The notes under the pieces were generated by a model. That model ran no database searches and was not told the origin of the DNA. It was given only the letters and a program-made list of their open reading frames with translations. From Oehlia diaphana (Eukaryota; Glomeromycota; Glomeromycetes; Glomerales; Glomeraceae), in NCBI GenBank assembly GCA_003833135.1, contig QZLH01000334.1:20779-58625 (forward strand): a DNA stretch of 37,847 nt, read 5' to 3'. This document shows positions 1-13,150 of the stretch, one piece after another (position 1 is the stretch's first letter; each line of letters starts with the position of its first letter). The position numbers and the translations under genes were made by a program.

Positions 1-86
1 AATATGAGGATAATTATATATATAATAATAATTATTATAAATAATCAAAACAGTAAAACATGAAAAAATAAATTGAGAATGCTTAC

Positions 87-419
87 CTGTAATTGCTAAA
101 TAAAATGGAAATCTAAGTGATAATACAATACTTCTATGATCAAGTTTCCATCGTAAGTACGTTCCTACAGAAAATATTAATTGATTGAATTCAAAAATTT
201 ATTTTTTTTAAATTAATAAAATTACTTACGGTAAAAGATAAATAAAGTTCCTAAAATATTAATGGAATGAAAAGTTATTGGAATAACAAACACAATGTGA
301 AATTCGGTTATAGCATCATAAGGTGACGACTTTGTTGGAGCAGCATCATTTAAAGGTATCATATAAAGAAACGATAATATAAAAATAATGATACGAAATA
401 AAAATGGGATTAAATCCAT
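87..419 (-). CDS. 7TM receptor gene A, 5' part (exons 1-2), runs off left edge
   Basis: First two exons of a receptor paralogous to genes B and C. Exon 1 is 230-419 (ATG at 417-419) and exon 2 is 87-164; both end at good donors (GTAAGT, GTAAGC), and exon 2 follows a TGTAG acceptor. The joined frame is open. It gives a hydrophobic N-terminal signal-like segment (residues about 5-25), a short extracellular stretch, TM1 (about residues 42-62), then a basic loop and the start of TM2 (FPFYLAIT). Exon 2 is 78 bp, exactly as in B and C, and ends in the same phase. Exon 3 should lie just left of position 1. Because the rest is missing I cannot say whether this copy is intact. By comparison with B it is inferred to be a plasma-membrane G-protein-coupled receptor. 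Confidence 0.82.
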
Positions 420-2718
420 TTTTTTTCTATAAGAATATTAAGCGAATGTTGAAATAATGAAATTATTATATGATTATAAAATTAATAACGTGTAAGAAGT
501 AATAATGACGATAAACTATTGGGAGCTTTTATATATAGTTTGAACTCCTACTGAAAATAAAAATTAAATGATATCTATAACGGTCATGATTATGTATTAT
601 AATATGTTACATGAGATAATTAAAACAAACATATTACTTATAAAATTTGTGCTACAGTTTTTTGATACAAACATTCCATAAGCACGGCCCTACGGGTCTT
701 GTTTATTTTTGTACCAATATTGAATTTTTTTTATTTTAATTTTTCCAATTATATCTAGAGTGTTAATCTAACATCATTAAGAGTTCTAAAAACAAAATAC
801 ATTTAAAAACAAATACCACACATAAATAAAAAGAAAAAGGTGATGAACTAGTTAGGCGGGGAATATTAAGGTATAGTCCATTTACTAATATATTATAATT
901 ATTCTGGTAAGTTCTACTTCACGTGCCTGTGTTGCGTTGACGGAATTTATTAACCTCGATAAAATATTGTATTAAAGATTAGATTTCGAAAATCTTGCAA
1001 AAAATAAAACTATATCTTATTATTAATGATACAAATAATAATATTTATTGAATACAAAAATTAAAATTTAAGTTATGTGATATATGAAATATGCCGAAGC
1101 GAATTTCATATAAAATTGATGAAAAAAATAAGAAAGAAAATTCTAAATAGTTTGTACTTATTACGAAACAAGGTCTAGACTTTTGTGTGGCGTTCTCATT
1201 TATATCACTTACTTGATTATTTTACTTTATTTATGGACACAAAATAAACAAATAAGCAAAAATGGTGATCATCCAATAATTATCGCACTTTTTTTTTTTG
1301 AATTGATGATAATTACATATAATGGTGAATTTATAAAAACATAAAAAACTGGTTTTTTTTTAAACTATGATATAAATTACTACTACTTTGTTACATATTA
1401 CCAAATTTTTACAGAATTTTTTTTTTTTTTTTTTGCCTCAATTAATAAATTTATTTATGGGAAAAGAATTTAAAACGTTTTATTTGCGACATAAATTTAA
1501 TTTATATTGTACACAGCAATAAGGTTTCGGTGAATTTCGAAATTATTTATAATATTTATTGTCTCAGGTTATTTACAAATTCCTTATTTACTTGATTCGT
1601 TAAGAGTTACATTTCAATTATTTAGTTAAATGGTAGTAATTAATACATTTTCTTTGCATAAATAGTATAAACGTACGTAATTTCCGTATAATTGTCATAA
1701 AATTATAATTAATATAAATAATCTTTTTATTTTTGTGAGCTTTGGAAAAAATAAATCGTGCAAAAACATAACCATTTATTCTCGTCCATTAACTGTACAA
1801 TTAACTTTTTTATTTATTGCGGATTGTAATATTCTTTAATTAATAAAAATAAATCATATAGTAAAAATAATAAAAATAATACGATTATTTTTGATGATTT
1901 CCTATTTAGTTCAGTCAGCCGACCAAAATAATCAAAATAATCAAAATAATAAACCTTAAACATACTTCAAAATCGCTATAAAAATTTACCAATCGGATAT
2001 TTCGGGTATAAATTCCCCCTTTTTATTAATCTAATAAAATAGATAGTATTATTTATTATTTGGAAATATAAAATAAATAATAATTTTTAAATATGTAATA
2101 ATTATTTGTTTTTTTTACAAACCAAGTGAAGAAATTACACATAATATATAACAATCAGATTTAGCAATGATACATTAATTTACTACGAAACATTTGAATA
2201 TTTTACATGTTACGTTAGTATAATTTTATTATCTCATACTGATAAATTAAATTTACATAATCTTGTAATTTAATTTCATAATAACAATAAAAATTTTAGG
2301 GTAAGCAAATATTCGATAAAAAATTTTCCAAGAATTGTTGCATTAATCAAATTATTCTAAATACAATTCGAAACAATTTCATCGAATGGCCAGTTAAAAT
2401 AAGTAGTAGCAAGTAAATTTTCTCAAATTCAAATTATCTGCTGTCGGATGAGAACGTCGAAAAATGTAAGAAATGCATGAACGTTATGTTATAAATCATA
2501 TAATAATCTATTATAAAATAAAGATTTGAAACTGTTTTCAAAGTTCTTTCTATTACTATGCGAATTTGTAATGAATGAACTTTCTTTTTAGCATTACAAA
2601 TCGTATCCAATATTACGGTACATACACATAAAAACACGTTAAATTAACAATGTGATAATTACTAGACAGTTTTATGTCAATTTTAGGCTAACATAAAAGT
2701 ACGTACTGTATGTGAATT

Positions 2719-2935
2719 TATCCCACGGTTCCTAGTTAAAATTTGTGATTTTCTCACGGGCGTAAAAGATGGGTAAAAAGTCTATCAATATTGGAATAAA
2801 AATCCATCATTATTAGTCAAATAAGTATATTTTAAAAAGTGCTTTATGGTACGGATACCGTGGGATGAATAGGAGTCACTAGAATAACGGAGCAATAACG
2901 GCGCAGCCGTGAAAACCACAGTTCCCCGTGAAATA
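2719..2935. mobile_element. Possible MITE or nested MITE remnants related to the 5.3-kb element
   Basis: The right end (2922-2933) reads TTCCCCGTGAAA followed by TA, nearly the same as the right end of the element at 5307-5395. A left-end-like TA/TCCCACGG sits at 2719-2728, and a third end in the opposite orientation (ACCGTGGGA) sits at 2857-2865. This fits either one diverged element of about 215 bp or two overlapping remnants. The boundaries are uncertain. Confidence 0.35.
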
Positions 2936-3464
2936 ACTATTACATATTACGTGATGACACGTAACGATCGAACAACATACTGTATATACGCTTACTGAAT
3001 AATTGATGATAATTGGAAGCTAAATTTTTGTAATTATATACATTTTTCCCAATGTCAAATAGCGTTCTTGAACTTCTCGTAACGTTTATTTACGCATCAT
3101 CGAAAATTAAATTTTATACATAAAAGAATTTCAAGAATTTTATAGAATAGATATTATTTACGGAATCTTAACATCAATTGTTTATTAGTTATTGTATTTA
3201 CAAGAAAAAGGATCTTTAAAAGTTCATCGCAAATCATAACAGATATATTTTTATATTTAATAGCGTTTACGAAGGTTACAAAGAATATAATCTAAAAAAA
3301 AAAGGTAAGATCATCCGTAAAAGAAAATCGAAATTATTTAAGTAGATAAATGGGAAATGTATGGATTAACGCAAATTTGTCGCTTCGCTCCAAACAATTA
3401 TCATATTTTAACCTGCAATTGTTGTATAAAACGGAAACTAAATAATAATGAATCATATATGTGT

Positions 3465-3945
3465 CGTAAGAAAGTGATTAAACTGTTATCTCATATGTGA
3501 TGTTTGTTTTCTAACATTTTAACAATAGTTAGTTCGGATTTAAAGTTTGTGATACAATTTCTAATCTGGAGATTGTATAACAGATAACAGATAAACAATA
3601 ATTAAACAATTAGCAGATAGCAGATTCTGTAAATATTTTTTCTACTTGAATCATGTGGATCCTCTGCGACGATCCTAATTGTAATCTTTAATTAATTAAA
3701 AAAATTCAGTTTGTTTATATACGATATTACAAATGAAATGAAGTAATAAAATTAACTTGTTTAAATTGACGTATTTTATTTGTTTAAAAAAAATTTGAAT
3801 TGCTTGTAGATGATTACCAGAAATTTACTAAAAAAAAAAAAAAAAATAACGTAACGGATCACAGGATTACCATTAAATGATTATATATATTATTACATAC
3901 ACAAAATATTTACATGACATAATTGTTGTTACACATACACTTACG
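3465..3945. repeat. Receptor-upstream block, copy 1
   Basis: Shares recognisable stretches with 7440-8110 and 15290-15775: a TTTAAAGTTTGT-like segment, ATAACAGATAACAG, GTGGATCC...GATCC, and ACAAAATATTTACATGACATAA. In copies 2 and 3 the block starts 0.2-0.3 kb upstream of a receptor ATG. Here it is about 3 kb upstream of gene A, so either DNA was inserted in between or a receptor unit was lost. Confidence 0.55.
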
Positions 3946-4523
3946 CTTTTTTTATAACATGAATTAAACCTGTTAAAAAAAATTTTTTTTAAAAAAAAAT
4001 ATTTTAACAACCACTCAAATTATTTCTTTAATGAAAAATATAGAATAAATTATATTTCTTTGGGGTAAAATTACACATTTATCAATTTAACACAATAATG
4101 TTTATACATAATTATACATAAAATTTATAATAACTTTACAATCATTGTAATCATTGTATTCTCAAAAATTAAAGTTCGTCATACTTTGAGATACTGTGCC
4201 AATTTTTAAACGCCTAATTGCTTTATATATCGATATTACCTAAAAATTATAAATTATTATTATTGGGTCAAATTATGATTATATTATACGATTTCAGGCG
4301 ATTCAGGTAATACTTCATGTGACGTGAGTTCAATTTATCATCTCATGACTGAACGTAATTCGATCGCGATCCCAAAAATTGGACTTTATGTGTTACATTT
4401 CTTTTTTTTTTTGTTTATTTTTTTAATATGATTGAAAAATTTACTTTTATATTTTTTGATTGACAAGAAAAATTCGCGAGAAATTTATCTAATAACTTTA
4501 CATAATAATGTTTCAAAATAAAA

Positions 4524-4545
4524 ATATATATATATATATATATAT
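4524..4545. repeat. (AT)11 microsatellite
   Basis: Uninterrupted alternating AT over 22 bases in noncoding DNA. Confidence 0.9.
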
Positions 4546-5304
4546 CCGTCAAATAATTTAGACAAATATGGAGTTAAATTCTTAATTTATCTAAAATTAA
4601 TGTAACTTATATATTCATAAAATAATCATGTAAATTTCTATCATTTGCAAACTTTTGTTGATAAATTTCCATACAATAATAGGATAATAATAATTTAATA
4701 ATGTACAACAGTAATAGCAGATAATTTTTTACCAAATTATTATAATAAATATAATTAATTAACCCCTTCTGATATTTTTAATTAATTGTTCACGCACGGT
4801 TACAGCTTATCCATTGCATATACGGTACAAATCCAATTCCATGTCATTACCTGGATGAAAATTCACACAAATATTTTAAACTGAAAACAACATTACTAAT
4901 ATATTTATATAACAAGAGAAAATTCCATTTAGATACTGTAAGAAAAAACAAATTTATGCAAAAAAAAAATAGTTATTTATATCCAACTATACCATTTGTA
5001 TCAAATAATCAAATTTTTCGGTTCGGTTGAAAAAAAAAAAAAAAAATTTTATTATTCGGCGGAAACCGAAAAAAATGTTTTCTATATTTAGTATGATGTA
5101 AATATTATACAATTGGTTTGTGCTCAAATTATCTATGATCAGCGATACCAGGAAATACCCCTAAATTTGCGTACATCATACCCCTGTATTTCATTCATTA
5201 TTGTATACGTTTGGGAATCATGAAGTATCCGGGAGAGGAATAGAAAAAAAATAAAATATGATATAATGACCATAATACAATACTAATGTAATCTAGATAA
5301 TAAT

Positions 5305-5397
5305 TATTTCACGGAGTTACTATGGAATATCAGGATTTTTCATGGCTGCTCCGTGAGAGTAATCTATTGATGATATCCACAGTATCCCCGTGAAATA
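5305..5397. mobile_element. 89-bp MITE with TA target duplication
   Basis: Element 5307-5395 begins TTTCACGGAGTTACTATGGA and ends with the inverse of TTTCACGGGGATACTGTGGA. The inverted arms cover about 26 bases with roughly four differences, and TA flanks each side (5305-5306 and 5396-5397). There is no coding capacity. Size, arms and TA duplication fit a non-autonomous Tc1/mariner-like element. The right end recurs at 2922-2935. Confidence 0.7.
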
Positions 5398-5627
5398 ACA
5401 CGAGTTCCGACCATAAAAACTTTTTAATAATAATATAATGATGATTCGTATGATAATATATATTAAATCACTAAATATTATTAAATCAATTAATATTTAA
5501 CTTAGTAATATATTTTAACTTAACGATCAAAAAATATAGTACAAAATTTTAAAATCTTAAAAATAATCTTAAAATAATCTTAATTAAAAAAAATTATTAT
5601 TTTTTTTTTTAAAAAAAAACCTATCAA

Positions 5628-7241
5628 TTAAACGTCTTGTGTAGTATCATCTGACCTTTCTTCCACTTCAAGTTTATAATTTGAAGAATTATTACTACTA
5701 GTATATGAAAATTTTAATCCTTCATTACGTAAATATTGAAATACGTTCGCTATTCCGCCAAGACATATAACTAAAAAAGAAAAAACATATATATATATAT
5801 ATATTAATAAAGAATTTGATATTATTTACATGATTTATATTATCTTTTAAATAAATTACCTGCTGGACTGAGAGCATCAAATATAATATGTCGAGCCTAT
5901 AAATCAAAATCATTGTATTAATATAATTACAATTACTTGAAAAATAAAAAATAATTTTTTTTATTTACCCTCAAGATCATAGAAATGTTATAAATCAAAA
6001 TGGGAATGTATTGTAAGATAAAAACTAAAATATAAGTTAAAACTTTTTTAAAAGTTCTCCTTTCAACATTAGAATTTCGTACTGCTTCAATACTTGAATT
6101 TGGGATATGTCCTTGAATTTCACGAATCGTTTTTAATACATGTACGTAACAAAAAACGATAGTTAATAATGTAACTACTATTAGGACAAAAACCACTATT
6201 CCTACAAGATCTTGTCCAATTTTAGTTCCACACCTAATTAAAAAAACAGAATAAAAAAATGAATGCTGATCGCGTGATATTTAATATGACAAAAAAAAAA
6301 ATAAATTTTGCACGTGACGTACGAATATCCTCGAGAACCGTAGGCATTTAATGTACTTAGAGGGATGATTAATGATATGAAAATAATTGGAAACCAAATT
6401 TTATAATCATATTTTCCAAATTCGAAGTAATATTCTCGTACTACTCGTAACCAAGTTACAATAGATATAGCTCCTACCTATTATTAAAAAATAGGTTAAA
6501 GTTTTATTAAAAATCAAATTTTTATTTTTTAAATACTAAATTCTTTTAAAACTTACCAATACTATATTTAATAAAACGAAAAAAACTATTAAAAATCCAA
6601 GGATTTCACAGAATAGAAATGGCCATGTGACAGTTTCGTAATTTTTTACGAAATCTGTTTTATTTGAAGCTGCATATGTCTTTATAAATAATATATTTTA
6701 TGAAAATAATTAGTTATTAAAAATATGGTCAAATTTTTCTAAAAAAAAATAATTTATTAATAATTTACTTACAAACTCAATTAAGATAGCTGAAGAATAT
6801 AGGAAATCTTAAATATAAAGAATTACATATAATTATTATAGACTGAATAAAAATTATCGTTATTAAAAAAAAAACAATTATAAAAAATTACCTGTAATCG
6901 CTATATAAAATGGGAATTTAAATGACAATGGAATATTTCTCTTACTACATTTCCATCGTAAGAACATTCCTTAATAAAAATCAATATATTTAAATTTTAA
7001 AAAAATTGTTCAATAGATTAAAAGATCATTAAAAAAATTACTTACGAAAAAAAATATATAAAGTTCCTAAAAAACTAATGACGGAGAAAATTAATGGGAT
7101 AATAGTCACAAGATAAAAATCGGTTTCAATACCATATCCATAACCTGGATCAACTTTTTGTGCTTTAATTATCGGTATAATAGAAAAAAGAAATGTCGAA
7201 ATAAATACGATTTTTTTAATCGATAATGAAAATGAATTCAT
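5628..7241 (-). CDS. 7TM G-protein-coupled receptor-like protein B (8 exons, 343 aa)
   Basis: Exons 7046-7241, 6892-6969, 6773-6807, 6557-6679, 6323-6477, 5969-6233, 5860-5896 and 5628-5770 join into one open frame (1032 bp with stop). Donors are GTAAGT/GTAATT/GTACGT-like and all acceptors end in AG. The protein has a signal-like start (residues 1-27), an aromatic/Gly-rich N-terminus, TM1 at about 43-65, TM2 about 84-104, TM3 about 123-148, TM4 about 171-187, TM5 about 203-228, a basic third loop with ERRTFKK (about 253-259), TM6 about 260-283, TM7 about 288-308, and a polar Ser/Asn-rich tail. Cys127 at the top of TM3 and Cys197 before TM5 are placed like the conserved GPCR disulfide pair. 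It most resembles fungal Git3 or cAMP-receptor-like GPCRs, so the inferred role is surface sensing through a G protein. The ligand is unknown. The donor at 6322 (GTACGT) was chosen because it alone keeps the frame. Confidence 0.88.
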
Positions 7242-7439
7242 TTTTTTGTTTTAAAAATTTAAAGGAATGTGAAATTTTTGAAATTCTTATTAATGATATT
7301 TAAAAAAAAAAATAAGATGGGCGACGTCTTTTATATGTCAAAAAAAAAAAAAAAAAAAGGTCCAACATTCTGTTGTGTGACATTTATTATTTTGATCCGT
7401 GCGTTCAGTTAAATAATTATTATAAATTATAATATTTAC

Positions 7440-8110
7440 GAAAAAGGAACGATCTTATGATTACGTTTTCTAACATAACAATGAGATAATCACAACCTAG
7501 TTAATGTGGTTCGGTTAAACGGAATAACGAAATTTAAAGTTTGTAATACAACTTTTTTATTGTAAACTAACACAAACTTTTAATGTGAACAATTTCGGAA
7601 ATTATATAACGGATAATATTTACTACATACTGTATTTCTTTATGCACCGTTTTTTAATAGATCGGTATCGATTTTTAATTTTGTACAACTATGATGAACG
7701 CAGGGTATATGGAAAAATAAAATAATAGGTGTTTTCATCCTATTAATTTATAAAAAAATTTATCAAAGCTACAAGATACTAATTTTTTAGTATGGTATAT
7801 TTGTTTATTTTGTTGAAAATCAAGGATATTAAATTATTGAATTTCATTTATTACTGGTAGATCACAAAGGGGAAGAATCAAAAAAAAAAAAGAAAAAAAT
7901 TTTCATTGGATCTGATTGGACCTAAAATCATTGATGCATTATAAATCTTGCATTTTAGGAAGAAAATATTGCTGAATCTTTACAAATTTAAATTAGTCAA
8001 TTCGGCGTCGCTCGTTGTATTCGTTATAAAAAGTAAAAATGTAACGTAACATTATGTATTATGTACACAAATATTTGCATGACATAATTATGTTGTACAA
8101 CGTTTCAAAT
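7440..8110. repeat. Receptor-upstream block, copy 2
   Basis: Starts about 0.2 kb upstream of receptor B. Shares TTTCTAACATAACAATGAG, AAATTTAAAGTTTGTAATACA and ACACAAATATTTGCATGACATAA with the copies at 3465-3945 and 15290-15775. The similarity suggests that the tandem duplication unit included upstream DNA, possibly promoter. Confidence 0.5.
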
Positions 8111-9969
8111 TATTACAATGAACTATGGTATAAGTTTATTTCATATTAATTATTAATTCTCACGTTCATATTAAAAAAAAAAAAGAAAGAAAGAATAATA
8201 ATCATTATAAAAAAAAAAAAATTGTCAAAGTGAAACGAATTTCAAGTAGATTAAAAATTCAAATATTTGAAGGTATACTAAAGAATTACAGTATAAAGTT
8301 TCTTTATTAAACTTCATTATAATTAAATCTCATCCCCAGATTCTAGATCCAATTTCTAATTATTAAATTAATTAGGGATCAAAAATTCATGCATCACAAA
8401 TTTTAAGACGACTTGATATTCACAACGCATAAAATCTTAACAATTATTTGATTTACAATAAATAGCTATCATATGGAATCCACCAATAATTTTAATATTT
8501 AATTTCAGGATAGATTTTCTTATTTTACTGTTTGTTATATTGGATGCTAAGAAAAAACCAGCATATTAATAAAAATCAAATATTTTTTTTTAAAAAAATT
8601 AAACTTCGTCTCACGTGATATGGGCACGGACGATAAATCCTAAACTTATTCTATTTATGAATCATCATATGTATATGTATTTATGTATTAAAACAAGTAA
8701 ACGGATGAAAGTTTTTCAGATGCCGATTTGCGTCAGATTTTATAAGTAATTTTCACAATATGAATCTGACCGTATTGAAATTTTATGATTATAATAATTT
8801 CACAAATGTGATGAATAAATTTATTTAGCTAACAAGGTGCAAGTACATTAAGACTGATAGATTTAATATTTAATTATAATTATAAATTTTAAATAATGAT
8901 ACCTGCAATATTTTGACTTGGAATTAATAATATTTATTTGGGATACGTACAAATAATTCTAATGAGCATATGACTTAGAATTAATAATAGAATACATACA
9001 AATAGTTACAGTATAGCGCAAAGTTTCCTTATAAAATTAGAATAGTTTTCCTCGAAATTGACATCTGACACATGACGCGCGCTATCCACCACCTCACGCA
9101 AAATCTATTTAAACTTTATTAAATCGAAAAATCGAATAAAGATGAAATAAAATTCTAATACAATAAATAATTCTAATTAATAAAATTTGTAATTATTTAT
9201 TCTTTATTTTACATAAAAAGACTGTTTTGTTTACATATTAATATAATCTAAAAATTAACTTTGACGAATTAAATAATATGTTTTCTTCTCATTCTCGCTT
9301 ATTTTCCTTTATTTTGATTTGTATAACATAATAAGGAAAAGAATATTAAAAGATTAAATTTTTTGAAATTAAAATCATGAGAATTTTTTTTCTATATTAT
9401 AATTATTTTAATTGGTCTTGAAATATTTTAGTAATCTTACTTAATATGGCTTTTTGCATTACCATCCCTTCCGAAAAATTTCGAGTTTTATTAACTTAGA
9501 AAAGAATAATTTATTCTATTGTTTTATAACTTTTCGTTTCATGCTGATTAAATAAAATATATGTCCGATACGTAACACAAATAAATGTCTTTAATAACAA
9601 AGGATTTATTAATGTACATTACCGGCTAATCCGCCTAGATAGTCACATGATTCCGTAAAATTATATGAACCAATCGTTATTAATCGTATTACAGCAAATC
9701 AAAAATTGTGCAAATGTGATACGTTCGAGAAGTTGCATTTCATTTTGATTATCATTACTGTAATTAAGTATAAATTCCGATTTCGAATAATAATTGGTGA
9801 ACCTTTTTTTTTTTTTTTTTACTTGCTTCTATTATAGTAATTTAAAGTACTATTTTGTTTTTTTCATATGAAATAGGAAAGTGTATTAATATTATGAATA
9901 TTTCTTTGGAAAAGGAGGTGAATATTTGATTGACTTATATATTTTGAGCTATACTTTTTTAATATCTTG

Positions 9970-10255
9970 CCCCGGATATACTTCTTTCTACATTTGGACA
10001 TATTTAAATCCGGCCGGGCCTGATAATCCATAATATACTGAGTATTTGTAGTCGAAAAACTTGCCGGATTGTTGGGTTATCGGTAAATAGAAAAAAACTC
10101 AAATTTTTGTTACAAGCAAAAATATTCAGTTAAAGGATATAAAATTGATTGACCGAAGGTCATGATTGTCACATGTTTATTCTTGCCAACAACCCCGACA
10201 ACCCGGAAAGTTGGTATGTATGTTGACCCGGAATTATAAGGATCCGAACCGGAGT
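9970..10255. repeat. Imperfect inverted repeat with GC-rich arms
   Basis: The left arm at 10058-10086 (AACTTGCCGGATTGTTGGGT...) pairs with the inverse of 10183-10212 (AACTTTCCGGGTTGTCGGGG...). Outer CCGG-rich segments at 10011-10020 and 10225-10255 may extend it. The locally higher GC stands out from the flanks. It is probably a decayed MITE or foldback element; no target duplication was identified. Confidence 0.5.
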
Positions 10256-11992
10256 TACGTGTCACAACTTTATTATTCAAAGTATTATTATTTAATTTTA
10301 AATATATTGATAATTTTAAGATTTAATATTTAATGAAACTGTTTTAAATTAAAAAAATTGATGTGTTATAATTTAGATCATCTTTGTAACCTTGTAACAA
10401 TACTTAGTTGATTTTCGATAAATGTGTGATTTACATAATTGAAACAAAAATTTAAACATTTAAAATTTTAAAATTTTACAATATTATACAAAGTAAAAAA
10501 TTATAAAAATCTAGATTGTTATTGCATGTAATAAATATTGTAGTAATTTTAGTAATTTGATGATCTTATGAGACTATCTTGAAAATTTTTATAATTTTAT
10601 ATAAAAAATATTTGAATGTATTAAAAAGAATATGAAATGCCTGAATGAAAATAATTTAAGTTTAACCAATTTATGACAGTTAAAATTGCAATTTTTATGA
10701 CGATAATCTTTAATTATATTATTATGTAATATCTTATATAATTCATTTAAAAAAAAGATATAAGAAGGTCAGAGTTAATGAATGATAAGTTAAATTTCGG
10801 TAATTTCGGTCAAGAATTACTAAATAGAAAATTTGATCATTAAGTACATGATTTTTTCGGGAATTTTTTTTCGTTGACTAGGAAAAAATAAATGCTATTT
10901 GGCAATATTGAATTTCAAAGTAATAGTCAATTGATGATGACGAAGGCGATAATTTATGAAGGTGCAGAATACTGGAAATTACGGGGACGAAATTTAAATA
11001 ATCTGATTATTAATTCCGGTACGTTTTCTGTTATAATCATATCTTTACAGCTGATAAAAACGAAATTATAAATTTTAAAGTTTGTGGTACTTTTCATAAG
11101 CACGGACCAAGTATAATTGCAGAACTGCCTATCTTTGTGCTTATATACTTTTTTTAAAATTTCATCCAATTATAATAAAGATCATATACGCAATGATCTT
11201 AATATTCAAGAATAATATACAATTATAATGGATTGCTAGAAAACGAAATATATTATTTTTTTTCAATGCGGAATCTAACATGGTGAGGTATTAAAAGATT
11301 TTAAAGATTAGTAAATTTTAATTATTAAAGTGGTATCCGAGGATTCCACGGCATGGTGATAATTTACAAACAAATGATATGATATATCTATTAAAAGTAG
11401 GTGACTTATTGGTGAATTGAATTAATGAGATTAGAGTTCATTATTATAAACATGTTAGTTTCACAACACATACTCGGGACGAATTTTGAGTAAGCGGATG
11501 AGAGATTTTAAGAACTCACTCTTTTACATTCTATTTGTCATTCTTCTTATATACCAATATCCTCAATTACATAATTGTTTTAATTTTTATTTCATTGAAA
11601 TTCATAATTACCACATTTTTTTACAAACATCTCCCTTCTCTTCCTACTCTTTTTGAGAATGTGCATAATCAATCGATACAAATAACCTGAAGAAAAAATC
11701 TAATTAATTTGTACAATTATTTTTATTAATTATTTTTAGATTTTTATTTGCATATTTTTTTGAATTAACTTGAAACTTAACTTTGCATCATGTAACATTT
11801 ATCTATTAACACAAAATAAATAAAAAAGAAGACAACCGTTATCTATTTCTATTTAATTTTTAATATTCCAAATTAGTCTAGTAATCGTCTTGGCAAATTA
11901 TTTTCTTATTTAAATTTACCATAAAATGCCATTTCAAACACGAAGATAATTATTAAATAAATTAGATTAATTCCTTAATATCACCATATTAG

Positions 11993-12082
11993 CATTTTGT
12001 ATCTCTACCCCCGAATAATCCCGATAAAAAAATGTCTGCTGATTTAACATTTTGTATTCCTACCCCCGAATAATTCCGATAA
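11993..12082. repeat. Two-copy direct repeat, period 55 bp
   Basis: CATTTTGTATCTCTACCCCC...GATAA at 11993-12026 recurs as CATTTTGTATTCCTACCCCC...GATAA at 12048-12082, with about three differences. Confidence 0.8.
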
Positions 12083-12240
12083 TTTAGGAAAATATCTTCT
12101 TATTTTACCCTTTATATTGTTCTTCCTGCTTACTAAGTTTATTTACGGAAAGAAATTAAACCATTTTATTTTTTTTTATTTCCGTATGTCATATTTATTA
12201 CAATAGTAAGGTTGGATAAGTTCCGTCTAATAAAGTTAAT

Positions 12241-12274
12241 TTTATTTTTTATTTATTTATTTATTTATTTTTTT

Positions 12275-12318
<44 letters not shown>
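12241..12318. repeat. (TTTA)n run followed by a 42-base poly-T tract
   Basis: TTTA units precede an uninterrupted T run at 12277-12318, followed by AAT-rich DNA. It could be a simple repeat, or the poly-A tail of a retroelement inserted on the minus strand. No element body was recognised next to it. Confidence 0.75.
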
Positions 12319-12322
<4 letters not shown>

Positions 12323-12782
12323 AAAATAATAATAATAAATAATAAATAATAAAAAATTCGCGAGAACATTTTATTCCCCTTTTTTAAAAAATGGGTTATT
12401 CATTTTCAAAATTTCTAGAAAAAAAATTAATAATTTGGTACATATTTATTTACAGGGGATTTATTATATTTGTGTAATATTTCCCCTTTATTATAATTTG
12501 TTTTTTAATATAAAAAACAAACAATTGTATAGATGCATATTATAATGCGCAAATAGTCAACTAATAAGGATGATCATTTATTTATTGGACTTAGTTTAGG
12601 TAACAAATCAAAAACCTTAAAGAATAAAACAGTATGTTCTATAATAGTTTTACAAATTATATTAGTCTTTTAAAATTTATAAAATTTTATGAGAAAACAT
12701 TCCGACAATAATAAGCGAGAACTTATTATGAATTATCGAAGATCTTTTAATAGAAGCCAGATGATCACAATAACAAATCATA

Positions 12783-13150
12783 ATCCCGAAAATAAAAAAT
12801 CCCGACATTCATTGTCCCGACATCCAAAATCCCGACAAATCATTATCCTGATATTAATATTCTTATGAATACAAAAATTTAAAATTTATTATATTTTAAT
12901 AAATATATTAAGAAATTTTATTTTTTTTCTAATTAACTAAATAACAATTAAAATTTATTCTTGCGAAACATTTCTAATATCATTACATAGCAATAAAAAT
13001 ATTAATTATTACAAAGTATTACAAAATTATTATGTCTAAGAAAAAAAATTATAATGCAAAATTAAAGATAATAAGTGTCGGAATAATTGAGTGTCTGGAT
13101 TAGAATTTGAGAGATTATGATTTGTCTGATTGTCGGGATTTTTAATGGTT
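12783..13150. repeat. CCCGACA-motif inverted-repeat element, copy 1
   Basis: The left cluster (12783-12852) repeats ATCCCGACA-like units on this strand. The right cluster (13074-13146) carries the inverse (TGTCGGGATT). The arms pair imperfectly over about 50-70 bases across an AT-rich centre. The segment AGTGTCGGAATAATTGAGTG and the upstream ATTCTTGCGAAAC recur in copy 2 (18750-19245), which argues for one mobile family. Confidence 0.55.

Larger units (their letters stand above)
420..5627. other. Long AT-rich intergenic stretch between receptor genes A and B
   Basis: About 5.2 kb with many stops in all frames. The only sizeable ORF (2434-2637, minus) is low in information and looks accidental. 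The stretch holds two small inverted-repeat elements (2719-2935 and 5305-5397), a block recurring upstream of genes B and C (about 3465-3945), an (AT)11 microsatellite at 4524-4545, and many poly-A/T runs. No RNA gene was recognised. Confidence 0.7.

Noticed and set aside
10954..11169. 71-codon minus-strand ORF
   Set aside because: No domain, homologous neighbour or splice signals; AT-rich chance frames of this size are common here.
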